The notes beneath the pieces are model-generated. The model worked only from the letters and a program-made list of their open reading frames with translations, did not search any database and was not told the origin of the DNA. From NCBI GenBank assembly GCA_964477205.1, contig CAYZDE010000012.1:1-19918 (forward strand): a stretch of 19,918 nucleotides of DNA, given 5' to 3'. The translations under genes were made by a program, and so were the position numbers. Shown in pieces: positions 12,364 through 19,918 of this stretch; positions within the stretch are counted from its first letter, which is position 1, and each line of letters starts with the position of its first letter. Source of the stretch: UBA93 sp964477205. Lineage in GTDB: Archaea; Micrarchaeota; Micrarchaeia; Norongarragalinales; Norongarragalinaceae.

Positions 12364-14715
12364 TTAGAACTCCAATTCCAATTCTCCTTGCCGCGGCTTG
12401 AATTCAAGTGTTTGAATCTTTCCTACGGCCTTGATTTCTTGTTCAACGTCGGCGAGGCCCTTGCAGATCGCTTCCGGCGCGGCTATTGCCGCGTACTCGA
12501 GCTCCGCATTCAAGGCCAATCCCTTGCCAGCTTTGTGCTGGCGGATTCGGGACAGCGCGTCGTGCAACGAATTCACTATGACGAGCGTGGTTTCGTCTGC
12601 TTCGAATGAAGCAGCGGGCCACTTCGCCTTGTGGACATTGCCGCCGAACAAGTTAACGTAAATTTCGTGCGTCACGAACGGCGCCATCGGAGCGAGCATT
12701 TTCACGCACGCCTCGAGCACTTCACGTAACACGCTTTGAACAACGCGCTTGTCGTCCGCGTCGTCCCCGTACACCCTGTACTTTACGTCTTCCAAGTAGT
12801 AATCACAGTAATAATGCCAAAAGAAATCGTAAATCGTGCTGACTGTCGAATAATAATCGTAGTCCTCCATTGCCTTCGTCACCTTCTTTACTGCGCGAGA
12901 GCACTCGTGGAGAATCCACTTGTCCGTTAAGCGCAGCTTGCGCTCTTTCGGCGCTTCGTAATCCTTGCACACGTGCTCGACGAAGCGTGAAGCGTTCCAT
13001 AACTTAGTGACGAACGACTTCGCGTAATTCACGTCCTTCCAATAGAATACATTGTCTTTGCCGGTAGTCCCGCTCAACGCGGCCCACTGGCGGAGCGAGT
13101 CCGCGCCGGCCTTAGCCAGGACTTCGTTTGCTTCCACGAAGTTGCCGAGGGACTTGCTCATCTTCTTGCCGTCCTCGCCGCAAACCATTCCGTTGATTAC
13201 GATGTCATCGAAGCACGGCTTGCCGGTGAGCTTGAGGCAGCGGAATATGGTGTAAAACGCCCAAGTGCGGATGATGTCAGTTCCCTGCGGGCGCAGTGAT
13301 GACGGGTATAATTTTTCATTAAAGTTATCGGGCCAACCCGCGATTATTAAAGGCGTGATGCTCGAGTCGATCCAACCGTCGCAAATGCTTTCCTCGCCGA
13401 TTAGTTTGCCGCCGCATTCAGGGCAAGGCCCGGGCGCGGGGTCCTTAGCAGGGTCTACGGGAAGCTTGGACTCGTCGGGAACCACGATTTCATTGCATGA
13501 CTCGCAATGCCAGAAGGGCATCGGGGTGCCGAACACGCGCTGGCGCGAAATGCACCAATCCCACTCCAACCCGTTCGTCCAATCACGGAACAAGTTGAAC
13601 ATGTGCGCGGGAATCCAGCGAACTTTTGAAGCCGCTTCCAGTATTTCTTCCTTGAAAGGAGTGACCTTAATGAACCACTGGGGCGAGCGCATTAATTCGA
13701 CAGGGCAATTGCACCGGTCGTGAACCTTGACGGTTTGCTGTAAATCCTCTTGCTTCTCCAAGAGGCCTTGTGAATCCAAGTCCGAAAGGATGCGCTTGCG
13801 CGCCTCCAAGTAATGCACGCCGTCGTAAGAGCCGGAGTTAACCATTCTGCCGCGCTCGTCGAAAGCATCGATTACGGGCAGGGAATGCCGATGCACCCAC
13901 ACTACGTCTTGGTTGTCACCGAAAGTGCAAACCATTACCAAGCCCGTCCCGAATTCCTTGTCAACGTCGTTGTCTGCGAGCACCGGGATTTCCTTTCCGT
14001 ACAATGGAATGGTAGTAGTCTTTCCGGCTAAGTGCTTGTAACGCTCGTCGCTCGGATTGCGTAAAACCGCGACGCAAGCGTGTAAGTATTCAGGGCGCGT
14101 AGTAGCGATTAGCAAGTCGCCGCCGAACTTCAAGTAATTCAATTTAGTGCCGCGGTGAACTTCCTCGGTTTCAGCCCGCGCGATTGCACTGGCACACTCC
14201 GGGCACCATAACACCGCGTGGTTACCGCGATAAACTAAGCCGTCCTTGAACATTTTCAATAAGGAGTATTGCACTGCCTTCGTGTACGAAGGGTTAATCG
14301 TGTAATACTCACGGCTCCAGTCCACGGAGTAACCCATGCGAATTATCTGCGGCTTCATCGAGCCGACCACGTCGCGCGTCCAATCCAAGCACTTCTCTCG
14401 GAACTCCTCGCGGGACAAGTTCTTGCCCCACTTCTGCTCGACTTTCACTTCCGTGGGAAAGCCGTGGCAGTCCCAGCCCTGCGGGAACAACACTTCGAAC
14501 CCGCGCATCCGCTTGTAACGCGCAGCAAACTCCATGTAACACCAATTCAACACGTGGCCCGTGTGAAACTCGCCGGTCGGAAAAGGAGGGGGCGTATCAA
14601 TGATATAGAACGGCTTCTCGGATTTAGGGTCGAACTCGTAATCCTTGTTAGCAACCCACTCAGTTGCTAAGCGCGACTCCGCTTCCGCTGCGTCGTACTT
14701 GCGGTCCAAAGGCAT
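12364..14715 (-). CDS. valS: Valyl-tRNA synthetase
   Basis: The 783-residue class I synthetase charges tRNA-Val. The HIGH motif is HTGH (51-54) after IDTPPPFPTGEF, and the second signature is KMSKS (518-522). An editing (CP1) region is indicated by IATTRPEYLHACVAV near residue 203-217. Possible zinc knuckles are CPEC (171-174), CESC (404-407) and CPEC (431-434). The VLWCPECASAIARAETEE and SLRPQGTDIIRTWAFYT segments match archaeal ValRS, whereas QGWDCHGFPTEVKVE is slightly IleRS-like. The ATG at 14715 follows the eL24 stop by 2 nt with GGTGA upstream; an extension to 14790 would lie in eL24. It separates ribosomal genes within the operon. Confidence 0.95.
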   Translation of the reverse strand: MPLDRKYDAAEAESRLATEWVANKDYEFDPKSEKPFYIIDTPPPFPTGEFHTGHVLNWCYMEFAARYKRMRGFEVLFPQGWDCHGFPTEVKVEQKWGKNLSREEFREKCLDWTRDVVGSMKPQIIRMGYSVDWSREYYTINPSYTKAVQYSLLKMFKDGLVYRGNHAVLWCPECASAIARAETEEVHRGTKLNYLKFGGDLLIATTRPEYLHACVAVLRNPSDERYKHLAGKTTTIPLYGKEIPVLADNDVDKEFGTGLVMVCTFGDNQDVVWVHRHSLPVIDAFDERGRMVNSGSYDGVHYLEARKRILSDLDSQGLLEKQEDLQQTVKVHDRCNCPVELMRSPQWFIKVTPFKEEILEAASKVRWIPAHMFNLFRDWTNGLEWDWCISRQRVFGTPMPFWHCESCNEIVVPDESKLPVDPAKDPAPGPCPECGGKLIGEESICDGWIDSSITPLIIAGWPDNFNEKLYPSSLRPQGTDIIRTWAFYTIFRCLKLTGKPCFDDIVINGMVCGEDGKKMSKSLGNFVEANEVLAKAGADSLRQWAALSGTTGKDNVFYWKDVNYAKSFVTKLWNASRFVEHVCKDYEAPKERKLRLTDKWILHECSRAVKKVTKAMEDYDYYSTVSTIYDFFWHYYCDYYLEDVKYRVYGDDADDKRVVQSVLREVLEACVKMLAPMAPFVTHEIYVNLFGGNVHKAKWPAASFEADETTLVIVNSLHDALSRIRQHKAGKGLALNAELEYAAIAAPEAICKGLADVEQEIKAVGKIQTLEFKPRQGELELEF

Positions 14716-14717
14716 TG

Positions 14718-14915
14718 CTATTGCTTCACCTTTCCGGAAGCCCACTTCTTCTTTCGCGGGTTCCTCTTCATTTCCGCGTTCCGCTCGCACTTACGCGAGC
14801 AGTAATAAGTCGGGGAGCCGTCCTTCGTGAATAAGGTGGAGCCCTTGCCGAGTTCGGCAGGGTACTTACAGAAAGCGCATTTTCGAACCGCCGAAGCATA
14901 CTTAATCCTCGCCAT
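14718..14915 (-). CDS. rpl24e: Large-subunit ribosomal protein eL24
   Basis: The 65-residue protein contains the L24e zinc-binding pattern CAFC (X2) and CSRKC (X3) spaced by about 25 residues, with ELGKGSTLFTKDGSPTYYC between them. The ATG at 14915 is chosen because AGGAGG, in the end of the eS28 gene, lies about 12 nt upstream; a GTG three codons earlier is in frame but less likely. The gene lies 5 nt after the eS28 stop. The eL8-eS28-eL24 order is conserved in Euryarchaeota. Confidence 0.95.
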   Translation of the reverse strand: MARIKYASAVRKCAFCKYPAELGKGSTLFTKDGSPTYYCSRKCERNAEMKRNPRKKKWASGKVKQ

Positions 14916-14920
14916 GAAAA

Positions 14921-15178
14921 TCACTTCCTCCTCTTGGACTTAATCGGCTTCGCCTCACGCTCGGTTTCCGAGAGAACGAGTAAGTCGCCCTTCCTAATGG
15001 GCCCCTTAATGTTCCTTCGAATCACGCGGCCTTTATCCTTGCCTTCGAGAACGCGGCACATCACTTGAATTACCTCGCCGAAAACTCCGGCGCGTCCAAG
15101 AACGTCCACGACCTCTGCAGGGTAGCCGCTAAGCGAGTCGGGCGAAGCCTCTTTCTTCGTAAATTGAGGCCTAGCCAT
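14921..15178 (-). CDS. rps28e: Small-subunit ribosomal protein eS28
   Basis: The 85-residue product contains the OB-fold core of S28e: PAEVVDVLGRAGVFGEVIQV, RVLEGKDKGRVIRRNIKGPIRKGDLLVL and the ending ETEREA. Compared with typical archaeal S28e of about 70 residues there is an N-terminal extension of about 15 residues (ARPQFTKKEASPDSLSG) and a basic tail (KSKRRK). The ATG at 15178 is preceded by GAGTGA, which overlaps the eL8 stop. Confidence 0.95.
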   Translation of the reverse strand: MARPQFTKKEASPDSLSGYPAEVVDVLGRAGVFGEVIQVMCRVLEGKDKGRVIRRNIKGPIRKGDLLVLSETEREAKPIKSKRRK

Positions 15179-15184
15179 TCAAAA

Positions 15185-15778
15185 TCACTCTACCTTCTTC
15201 TCCTCAGCGGGAGCTTCTACGGCCTTCGGCTCTTCCTTGGGAGCCTCTGCCTTCTCCTTCACTACGGGAGCAACCTTTTCCTTAACGGGCTCTTCCTTCT
15301 TCTCTTCGACCGGAGCCTCTACTTTTACGGGAGCTTCCTTCTTCGCCTCTACGGGAGCTTCCTTTTTCTTCTCGGCTTTCGGCTTCTCCGCCTTTACAGG
15401 GGCAGCAGCCGCGCTATTCAAGGAAGCCACGCGCTCTAGGACGAGCTTTAAAGCGCCTTCTGCGGCGCCCGCCTTGGAAACCGCTACTGCACTCGTGCCA
15501 ACACTCAAGCCGGCTGCCTTGCCGAGAGCCTTCTTCTCGCTAACGAACAAATAAGGAGCGTTCTTCTCTTCACACAAGCCCGGCAAGTGTAAAACTATTT
15601 CCGCGGGGTCAACATCACCGGCGATGATTACCAGCTTGGCTTGGCCGCGCTCGATGGCCTTCGTGGTCTCATTAACTCCCTTGCGAACGCCGTTATCACT
15701 AACAGCGGCTGCCACTACTTCCAGCGCCTTGGACTGAACGTCGTCAGGCGTCTCAAACTTAACGTAACTATTCGCCAT
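15185..15778 (-). CDS. rpl7ae: Ribosomal protein eL8 (L7Ae) with long charged C-terminal tail
   Basis: The first 121 residues are a standard L7Ae fold: GVNETTKAIERGQAKLVIIAGDVDP is the kink-turn contact region, followed by HLPGLCEEKNAPYLFVSEK. L7Ae binds kink-turns in 23S rRNA and in box C/D, H/ACA and RNase P RNAs. The remaining 76 residues are low-complexity Lys/Glu/Pro/Ala with recurring KEAPV, EAPVEEKK and KAEAPKEEP units. Archaeal L7Ae normally ends near residue 120-130, so the tail is unusual. It is the first gene of the operon with eS28, eL24, ValRS, uS15 and eS1. The ATG at 15778 has AGAGGTG about 10 nt upstream and a TATA box at 15843-15850. Confidence 0.95.
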   Translation of the reverse strand: MANSYVKFETPDDVQSKALEVVAAAVSDNGVRKGVNETTKAIERGQAKLVIIAGDVDPAEIVLHLPGLCEEKNAPYLFVSEKKALGKAAGLSVGTSAVAVSKAGAAEGALKLVLERVASLNSAAAAPVKAEKPKAEKKKEAPVEAKKEAPVKVEAPVEEKKEEPVKEKVAPVVKEKAEAPKEEPKAVEAPAEEKKVE

Positions 15779-15810
15779 ATACTATTTCACACCTCTTTCA
15801 CTGAACCATC

Positions 15811-15888
15811 ATTAACTCGGTCCGGTTCTCTAGCAAGTGGGAAATAAAAACCCAAAAAACTAGCTTATTAACTCGGTTGAAACGAGTT
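15811..15888. repeat. ACTCGG repeats in the eL8/GGPPS divergent promoter
   Basis: ATTAACTCGGT occurs at 15811-15821 and again at 15867-15877, and ACTCGGTGGT occurs at 15911-15920. The second copy is half of an inverted repeat, AACTCG (15870-15875) with CGAGTT (15883-15888), whose right arm overlaps the GGPPS-gene TATA box. The first copy lies at the predicted start of the eL8 transcript. These could be regulator sites shared by the two divergent genes. Confidence 0.4.
15843..15850 (-). promoter_or_regulatory. TATA box for the eL8 operon
   Basis: TTTTTATT on the minus strand predicts a transcript start near 15820 and a leader of about 42 nt containing AGAGGTG before the ATG at 15778. Confidence 0.45.
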
Positions 15889-15894
15889 TAAATA
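15887..15894 (+). promoter_or_regulatory. TATA box for the polyprenyl synthase operon
   Basis: TTTAAATA predicts transcription from about 15916, right at the GGTGGT ribosome site (15915-15920) before the TTG at 15926. The leader would be about 10 nt. Confidence 0.55.
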
Positions 15895-15925
15895 CATTGC
15901 GGAAAAATATACTCGGTGGTCATTT

Positions 15926-16978
15926 TTGAACGTTAAAGAAGTACTCAAGCAAATGAAACCGGAAATCGACGCGGAAATCGAAAAGATAATCCCCCGTAAA
16001 TTCGACGACGCGTCAATCGCGCGCTTGTGCGGCCCCGCGAAATACGATTACGACGCCGGCACCGCCACGAAGAGCATAGCCGAACCAGTGTGGGACTTGC
16101 TCGACCGGGGCGGAAAGCGCCTCCGCCCGGCTTTATTACTCTTAACCGCTGAAGCTTTCGGCGGCGACCTAGAAAAAATCAAGCCTTTCTGCGCCGTGCC
16201 GGAAGTAGTTCACAACGGCACGCTAATGGTGGACGACGTGGAAGACGACTCGAAGCTCCGCCGCGGCGAGCCGTGCACGCACGAAAAATACGGGGTAGAC
16301 GTAGGAATCAACACGGGCAACACCATGTACTACCTAACCCTGCCGTTATTCCACGAGAGCTCGTTCGATGCTGAAACCAAGAACAAGGCGCTTCAAGTTT
16401 ACTACCGCGAAATGATTCGCGTGTCATTCGGCCAAGCATTCGACATTTGGTGGCACAAAGGCAACTCCGAACCTACTGAAGACCAGTACCTGCAAATGTG
16501 CTCTTACAAAACCGGGTGCTTAATGCGCATGGCCGTGCAACTCGGCGCGGTGCTCGCCGGAGCGAATGAAGAGCAAGTGAAAGCTTGCGGGGAGTACGCG
16601 GAGAGCCTAGGCATCGGCTTCCAAATTCAAGACGACATACTCGACTTGACGGGCGAGGAATTCGCAAAGAAGCGCCGCCTAGGCGAAGACATTCACGAAG
16701 GAAAGCGCACTTTAATGGTAATTCACTGTTTAGCCCACGCGCCGAAAGAAAAAGCGAACCGCCTACGTGAAATCCTAGCTAAGCACACGGACGACGGTGC
16801 GGAAATCAACGAAGCAATTCAAATCATTAAGGAAACTGGCTCAATCGGCTACGCAAAAGAGAAAGCACGCGAACTCGCCAAAAAAGCATGGGTTGACTTA
16901 GAGCCGCAGCTGCCCGAGTGCGAAGCCAAGGAGAAACTCAAGGCGTTCACGACTTACCTCGTGGAACGCGAGATTTGA
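15926..16978 (+). CDS. Polyprenyl (geranylgeranyl-type) diphosphate synthase
   Basis: The 350-residue trans-prenyltransferase makes the isoprenoid chain for archaeal ether lipids by condensing IPP with an allylic diphosphate. GGKRLRPALLLL lies at residues 62-73. The first Asp-rich motif is DDVED (103-107), followed by KLRRGEP, and the second is DDILD (236-240) in GFQIQDDILDLTG. GKRTL near residue 257 is also family-typical. Product chain length cannot be read with certainty. The start is a TTG at 15926 with GGTGGT about 5 nt upstream; no ATG is better placed. It leads an apparent operon with a glycosyltransferase (11 nt downstream) and a membrane protein, pointing to lipid-linked sugar or glycolipid synthesis. 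Confidence 0.92.
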   Translation: MNVKEVLKQMKPEIDAEIEKIIPRKFDDASIARLCGPAKYDYDAGTATKSIAEPVWDLLDRGGKRLRPALLLLTAEAFGGDLEKIKPFCAVPEVVHNGTLMVDDVEDDSKLRRGEPCTHEKYGVDVGINTGNTMYYLTLPLFHESSFDAETKNKALQVYYREMIRVSFGQAFDIWWHKGNSEPTEDQYLQMCSYKTGCLMRMAVQLGAVLAGANEEQVKACGEYAESLGIGFQIQDDILDLTGEEFAKKRRLGEDIHEGKRTLMVIHCLAHAPKEKANRLREILAKHTDDGAEINEAIQIIKETGSIGYAKEKARELAKKAWVDLEPQLPECEAKEKLKAFTTYLVEREI

Positions 16979-16989
16979 AAGGGAAAAAA

Positions 16990-18081
16990 ATGTTAGCTTG
17001 CTTCATAACCAATAGGCCGTTAAACCTAGAAAGCGCGCTGAAAGCTTACGAGAAAGAGCTCGAAGGGCACGGCTTACTCGTAATCGACTCGGACGCCACG
17101 CACGCCGAAAACGTTTCGCTCCTGCCGAAAAGCGCGCTGCACTACTCGGAAACAGAGCTACCCGAATTACTCCCTGATTACGCGACGGCGTTCACCGGCA
17201 AATACGGGGGAGCACGCAATCAAGCCTTGGCAATCGCGGCGTGGAAGCAAAGCAACCTCGCTTTTTTCGACGACGACACGCGCCCTGTGAACGACGTGAT
17301 GCGCCGCCACGAGAACGCTTTAGCAAAGGGCTACGAAATCGTTTGCGGCAAGTACACGGGCCACTCAGGCGGAGTGCCGAACCTAATCATTCAATTAATC
17401 AACACCCTGCAAATGAACGGCGAGGGAAAAAACAAAGAGTTAAAGCGAATCTTCTCGGGCGTGCCCAAGAATAGCGGTCAAATAATCGTCGGCGCCGGAT
17501 TAAACGGCGGAAACCTCGGCATTAGCTTGAAGGCCTGTGAATCGTACGCGTTCTATCCGACCGCGTATCGAGTTGAAGACGGCACTTACGGCGCATTGAG
17601 CCCGTACTACCTAGGCGGCAAGGCGGTGTACCAACCGCAAACCAAAGTGGAAACCGAATCGTACTCTCCAGTAGTCGAACACAAAATGGCGCCGGGCAAA
17701 CCCGATTCGCTAAGGAAGAAACTCGTCAACGAAATCCAAGGCATAAGCTTGGGACTCGGAATCAACGCCTTACTCTCACAAAAAATGGATGCGACCGAAG
17801 AGAACGCCCTCGCGCAACGCGAGAAATCAAATGAAACCGCGTTCAAGGAATACCTCGTTCCCTACTTGAAGCAAACCGCGAAGGCGAAAAACCTAACGGG
17901 CAAAATGAAGGAAACCGGATTGAAAGACGAAGCAAAGGAATTCAAAGCAATACTCGACCTCAAAAAAGACGGCATACTACTAAGCGAAGATGAATACACG
18001 AAAAAAGTAATCTTGTTCTTTGAAACTCAAGAGAATTGGAAGGCTGCAATCGCGGGAGCTAAAAAGAAACTCAAAGGTTGA
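16990..18081 (+). CDS. GT-A-type glycosyltransferase-like protein
   Basis: The 363-residue product begins with a nucleotide-sugar-binding style strand (MLACFITNRPLNLESAL). It has the region YGGARNQALAIAAWKQ followed by NLAFFDDDTRPV; the D94-D96 acidic triplet fits the metal-binding DxD of GT-A enzymes. GGNLGISLKACESYAFYP and a later ED (VEDGTYG) fit acceptor and catalytic positions. The last 110 residues are charged and helical, with no membrane segment, so it is probably cytosolic or peripheral. Exact sugar and family are unknown. The ATG at 16990 follows the synthase stop by 11 nt with AAAGGG as a weak ribosome site; a longer frame overlapping that gene is rejected. The next gene's alternate TTG start overlaps its stop. 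Confidence 0.75.
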   Translation: MLACFITNRPLNLESALKAYEKELEGHGLLVIDSDATHAENVSLLPKSALHYSETELPELLPDYATAFTGKYGGARNQALAIAAWKQSNLAFFDDDTRPVNDVMRRHENALAKGYEIVCGKYTGHSGGVPNLIIQLINTLQMNGEGKNKELKRIFSGVPKNSGQIIVGAGLNGGNLGISLKACESYAFYPTAYRVEDGTYGALSPYYLGGKAVYQPQTKVETESYSPVVEHKMAPGKPDSLRKKLVNEIQGISLGLGINALLSQKMDATEENALAQREKSNETAFKEYLVPYLKQTAKAKNLTGKMKETGLKDEAKEFKAILDLKKDGILLSEDEYTKKVILFFETQENWKAAIAGAKKKLKG

Positions 18082-18083
18082 AA

Positions 18084-19790
18084 ATGTTACTGGGAATCGC
18101 GTTCACTGCCGCAAGCCTCGCGTTCGGGTGGGCTGCAGCCGCGAGGATAACCCAAAAAAACCAACTCGCTTACGCACTCCCAATCGGAGTCGCCGCAGGC
18201 GCGTGGGCCGCGTTCATAACCGCACTATTTCTGGGATTCAACTTCGCGAGCGTAACCTCAGCCGTAATCCTACTCGGCGCGGCGACGCTCTTAATCGACA
18301 ACAAAAAAGCCAACCTCAAAAATGACAAGCACACGATAATCTTACTCGTAATCGGCTTGCTCGCGTTCACTGCCCTGCAATTCGCACGATTCCATTACGA
18401 CGCCGCAGGTAACATCGCGGGCATCTCAATCGACTTCGGCTTCCACTCGGGAATAATCACGACTATGGCTAACGGTAATTTCCCGCCGATTAACCCGTTC
18501 TACGACGGGCACTCATTCAACTATTATTACCTAACACACGCGTTCTCAGCCGCATTACTCGTCGGCGGGCTCTCCCTGCAAATCGCGTTCATGCTCCCAA
18601 TCGTGCTAGCGAGCGCGGCATTCCTCGCAATCGTTTTCCTCTTATGCCGCGAGCTCTTCCCGAAGCCGGAACACGAAGTCGTGGGTTACCTAGCGGTAAT
18701 ACTCATGCTGTTCAACGGCACGCTCGCGTTCACGAACACGAACGTATTCTTCTTCCCAAACCAATTACGCGAATTAGGTTACCCAGTCGAGAACTTGCTA
18801 ACGAGTTTCTTCACGATTAACTACAGTTTCGTGCTCGGCGCATCCATGGCAATGCTCGCCCTACTCTTAATCGCCAAAAAACAAAAGTGGGCGGCAACGA
18901 TTCTAACCGCGGCACTCCCGCTCGTGAACCTGCCTTTCTTCGCACTCACTGCCATCGCACTCGCATTGCACAAAATCAATTGGAAGCAAATCGCCGCATG
19001 CGCGGCACTCACGCTCCCGCAACTCGCGCTCTTAATTGGCGACAATCAATTCCAGCCGTACCTCCGCTTCGGGTGGATGTCCGCCGAACAAAACCTGCCC
19101 TCGATAATCCTCTTTTGGCTGCAAAACCTCGGGCCGTACTTACTATTATCTGCACTCGCTTTGTACTGGCTGAAAGACAAGAAAGTAAACCGCTTGTGGC
19201 TAGCCCTCATCCCCCCCGTCATCCTCGCGAACCTATTCATTTTCACTCCGTACGCGTGGGACAACTACAAACTAATCCTCTTATTCATAATGTACACCGC
19301 AATACTCGCAGCGTACGCACTCGTCGAGCTTTGGAGGAAAACGACGGCGTACAAACTTGCGGTAATAATTCTAATTTTTACAATGACATTAATTGGTGCT
19401 TTATCAAATATTGCCTTGTTTGAACATTCAAATTCAATAACTTATACAAAAGAGGACTTAGAAGTATGCAATTGGATTAATGAGAACACTCCAAAAGACG
19501 CGGTATTCCTAATCGACAATGAAATGCACTCGTGCCTAACCGCCGTCTCTGGCCGACGCGTTTACCTCGGCTTCGGAGAATGGCTAACAAATCATGGAAT
19601 CAATTACTCAAAACAATTAGAAGAAAACGAGCGGATGCTCGCTGGCGACTGTAACTTAATAAACTCAAAAGGAGTCACGTATGCATACTTCACTCCAAAC
19701 GTGAAGGTAAAAAAGGGGCTTGAGGATCAGTCAGAAACCGCCTACGCACACAAAGCGCAGGTGATCCTCAAAACATGTATCGAAAAATAA
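18084..19790 (+). CDS. Polytopic membrane protein, YYY/DUF2298-like, GT-C type
   Basis: The 568-residue product has about 11-13 membrane helices and a C-terminal soluble part of about 110 residues (from YTKEDLEVCNWINENTPKDA). The first large outer loop has D117 in DFGFHSG, then FPPINPFYDGHSFNYYYLTH (about 133-152), resembling the NYYY motif of the chloroflexi/archaeal YYY membrane family, which has GT-C glycosyltransferase topology. It likely uses a polyprenyl-phosphate sugar, consistent with its place after a polyprenyl synthase and a glycosyltransferase. The ATG at 18084 is preferred over TTG 18078; AAAGG lies 6 nt upstream. Around 19360-19490 the DNA turns much richer in A/T than the rest of the gene. 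The 3' end overlaps the next gene by 16 nt. Confidence 0.75.
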   Translation: MLLGIAFTAASLAFGWAAAARITQKNQLAYALPIGVAAGAWAAFITALFLGFNFASVTSAVILLGAATLLIDNKKANLKNDKHTIILLVIGLLAFTALQFARFHYDAAGNIAGISIDFGFHSGIITTMANGNFPPINPFYDGHSFNYYYLTHAFSAALLVGGLSLQIAFMLPIVLASAAFLAIVFLLCRELFPKPEHEVVGYLAVILMLFNGTLAFTNTNVFFFPNQLRELGYPVENLLTSFFTINYSFVLGASMAMLALLLIAKKQKWAATILTAALPLVNLPFFALTAIALALHKINWKQIAACAALTLPQLALLIGDNQFQPYLRFGWMSAEQNLPSIILFWLQNLGPYLLLSALALYWLKDKKVNRLWLALIPPVILANLFIFTPYAWDNYKLILLFIMYTAILAAYALVELWRKTTAYKLAVIILIFTMTLIGALSNIALFEHSNSITYTKEDLEVCNWINENTPKDAVFLIDNEMHSCLTAVSGRRVYLGFGEWLTNHGINYSKQLEENERMLAGDCNLINSKGVTYAYFTPNVKVKKGLEDQSETAYAHKAQVILKTCIEK

Positions 19791-19918
19791 TAAGTATACT
19801 TTTCCTAATTAGTATTTGGTTGTCAGCAGAACAATTGATTATAGGCAATGTAGGTCCCGGCGATTACAGTTGCAGTGGCGGATCTGGGCCATACTATGCA
19901 AGATACACATTATATGCC
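19775..19918 (+). CDS. Secreted protein, N-terminal fragment (cut by window end)
   Basis: An ATG at 19775 opens a frame without stop to the right edge (48 codons). It begins MYRKIISILFLISIWLSAEQ, a signal peptide, then LIIGNVGPGDYSCSGGSGPYYARYT, so it is probably exported. AGGTGAT lies about 8 nt upstream, inside the preceding gene, and the two overlap by 16 nt, implying coupling. Codon choice (ATA, AGT, TTA, ATT, GTA) is far more AT-rich than in the upstream operon. The function is not identifiable from this fragment. Confidence 0.7.
   Translation, partial: MYRKIISILFLISIWLSAEQLIIGNVGPGDYSCSGGSGPYYARYTLYA

Noticed and set aside
15779..15825. Possible kink-turn in the eL8 leader (ATGATGG close to CAGTGA on the minus strand), which would allow L7Ae autoregulation.
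   Set aside because: The stems needed on both sides of the tandem G-A pairs do not form; only two base pairs could close the motif.
18887..19423. Open frame of 178 codons inside the YYY-like gene in another frame.
   Set aside because: The Arg/Pro/His-rich product is typical of a shadow frame, and the overlapping membrane protein has coherent helices and motifs.
1..19918. CRISPR arrays, insertion sequences, integrase genes or attachment repeats.
   Set aside because: No regularly spaced repeats, transposase motifs or tRNA-end duplications were seen on either strand.

Overview
This window is archaeal chromosomal DNA. The evidence is the set of archaeal/eukaryotic-type information-processing genes (TFB, Gar1-like protein, Trm1, ribosomal proteins eS1, uS15, eL8, eS28, eL24 and eL33, an archaeal-type valyl-tRNA synthetase, RNase HII), a tRNA gene interrupted by introns with bulge-helix-bulge splice sites, TATA-box promoters about 26 nt upstream of expected transcription starts with several apparently leaderless mRNAs, and a polyprenyl (GGPP-type) synthase. 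Gene packing is very dense. A compact genome, Lys/Glu-rich ribosomal protein tails and a non-canonical tRNA intron would fit a DPANN-type lineage (Micrarchaeota or Diapherotrites-like), but that placement is inference. I see no mobile element, CRISPR array or prophage.

Layout. 1-1426 (minus): 5' part of a secreted Cys-rich protein that runs off the left edge. 1527-1784 (plus): a tRNA-Trp gene with two introns, one at 37/38 and one inside the T-loop. 1818-3289 (plus): RNase HII and a PhnP-like metallo-beta-lactamase-fold enzyme, overlapping. 3324-4004 (minus): a TM-helix membrane protein related to MscS channels. 4161-5365 (plus): gar1-like gene and tfb. 5381-6663 (minus): eL33 and trm1, overlapping. 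6733-7853 (plus): an unrecognised protein paired with a small protein that resembles plant Whirly ssDNA-binding proteins. 7857-10216 (minus): two membrane-anchored surface proteins. 10368-11114 (plus): TrmB-like regulator, divergent from the large surface protein. 11156-15778 (minus): six-gene translation operon eL8-eS28-eL24-ValRS-uS15-eS1. 15926-19790 (plus): polyprenyl diphosphate synthase, GT-A glycosyltransferase and a GT-C/YYY-like polytopic membrane protein, followed by the start of an AT-rich secreted-protein gene cut by the right edge.

Functional themes. One is translation and RNA maturation: tRNA-Trp carries G26, the target of the Trm1 encoded 4 kb away, and eL8 and Gar1 belong to sRNP complexes as well as (eL8) the ribosome. 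The other is the cell envelope: isoprenoid lipid, glycosyl transfer and several signal-peptide proteins. The most interesting items are the doubly interrupted tRNA-Trp with a structured 151-nt intron, and the two-gene cassette with an archaeal Whirly-like protein.
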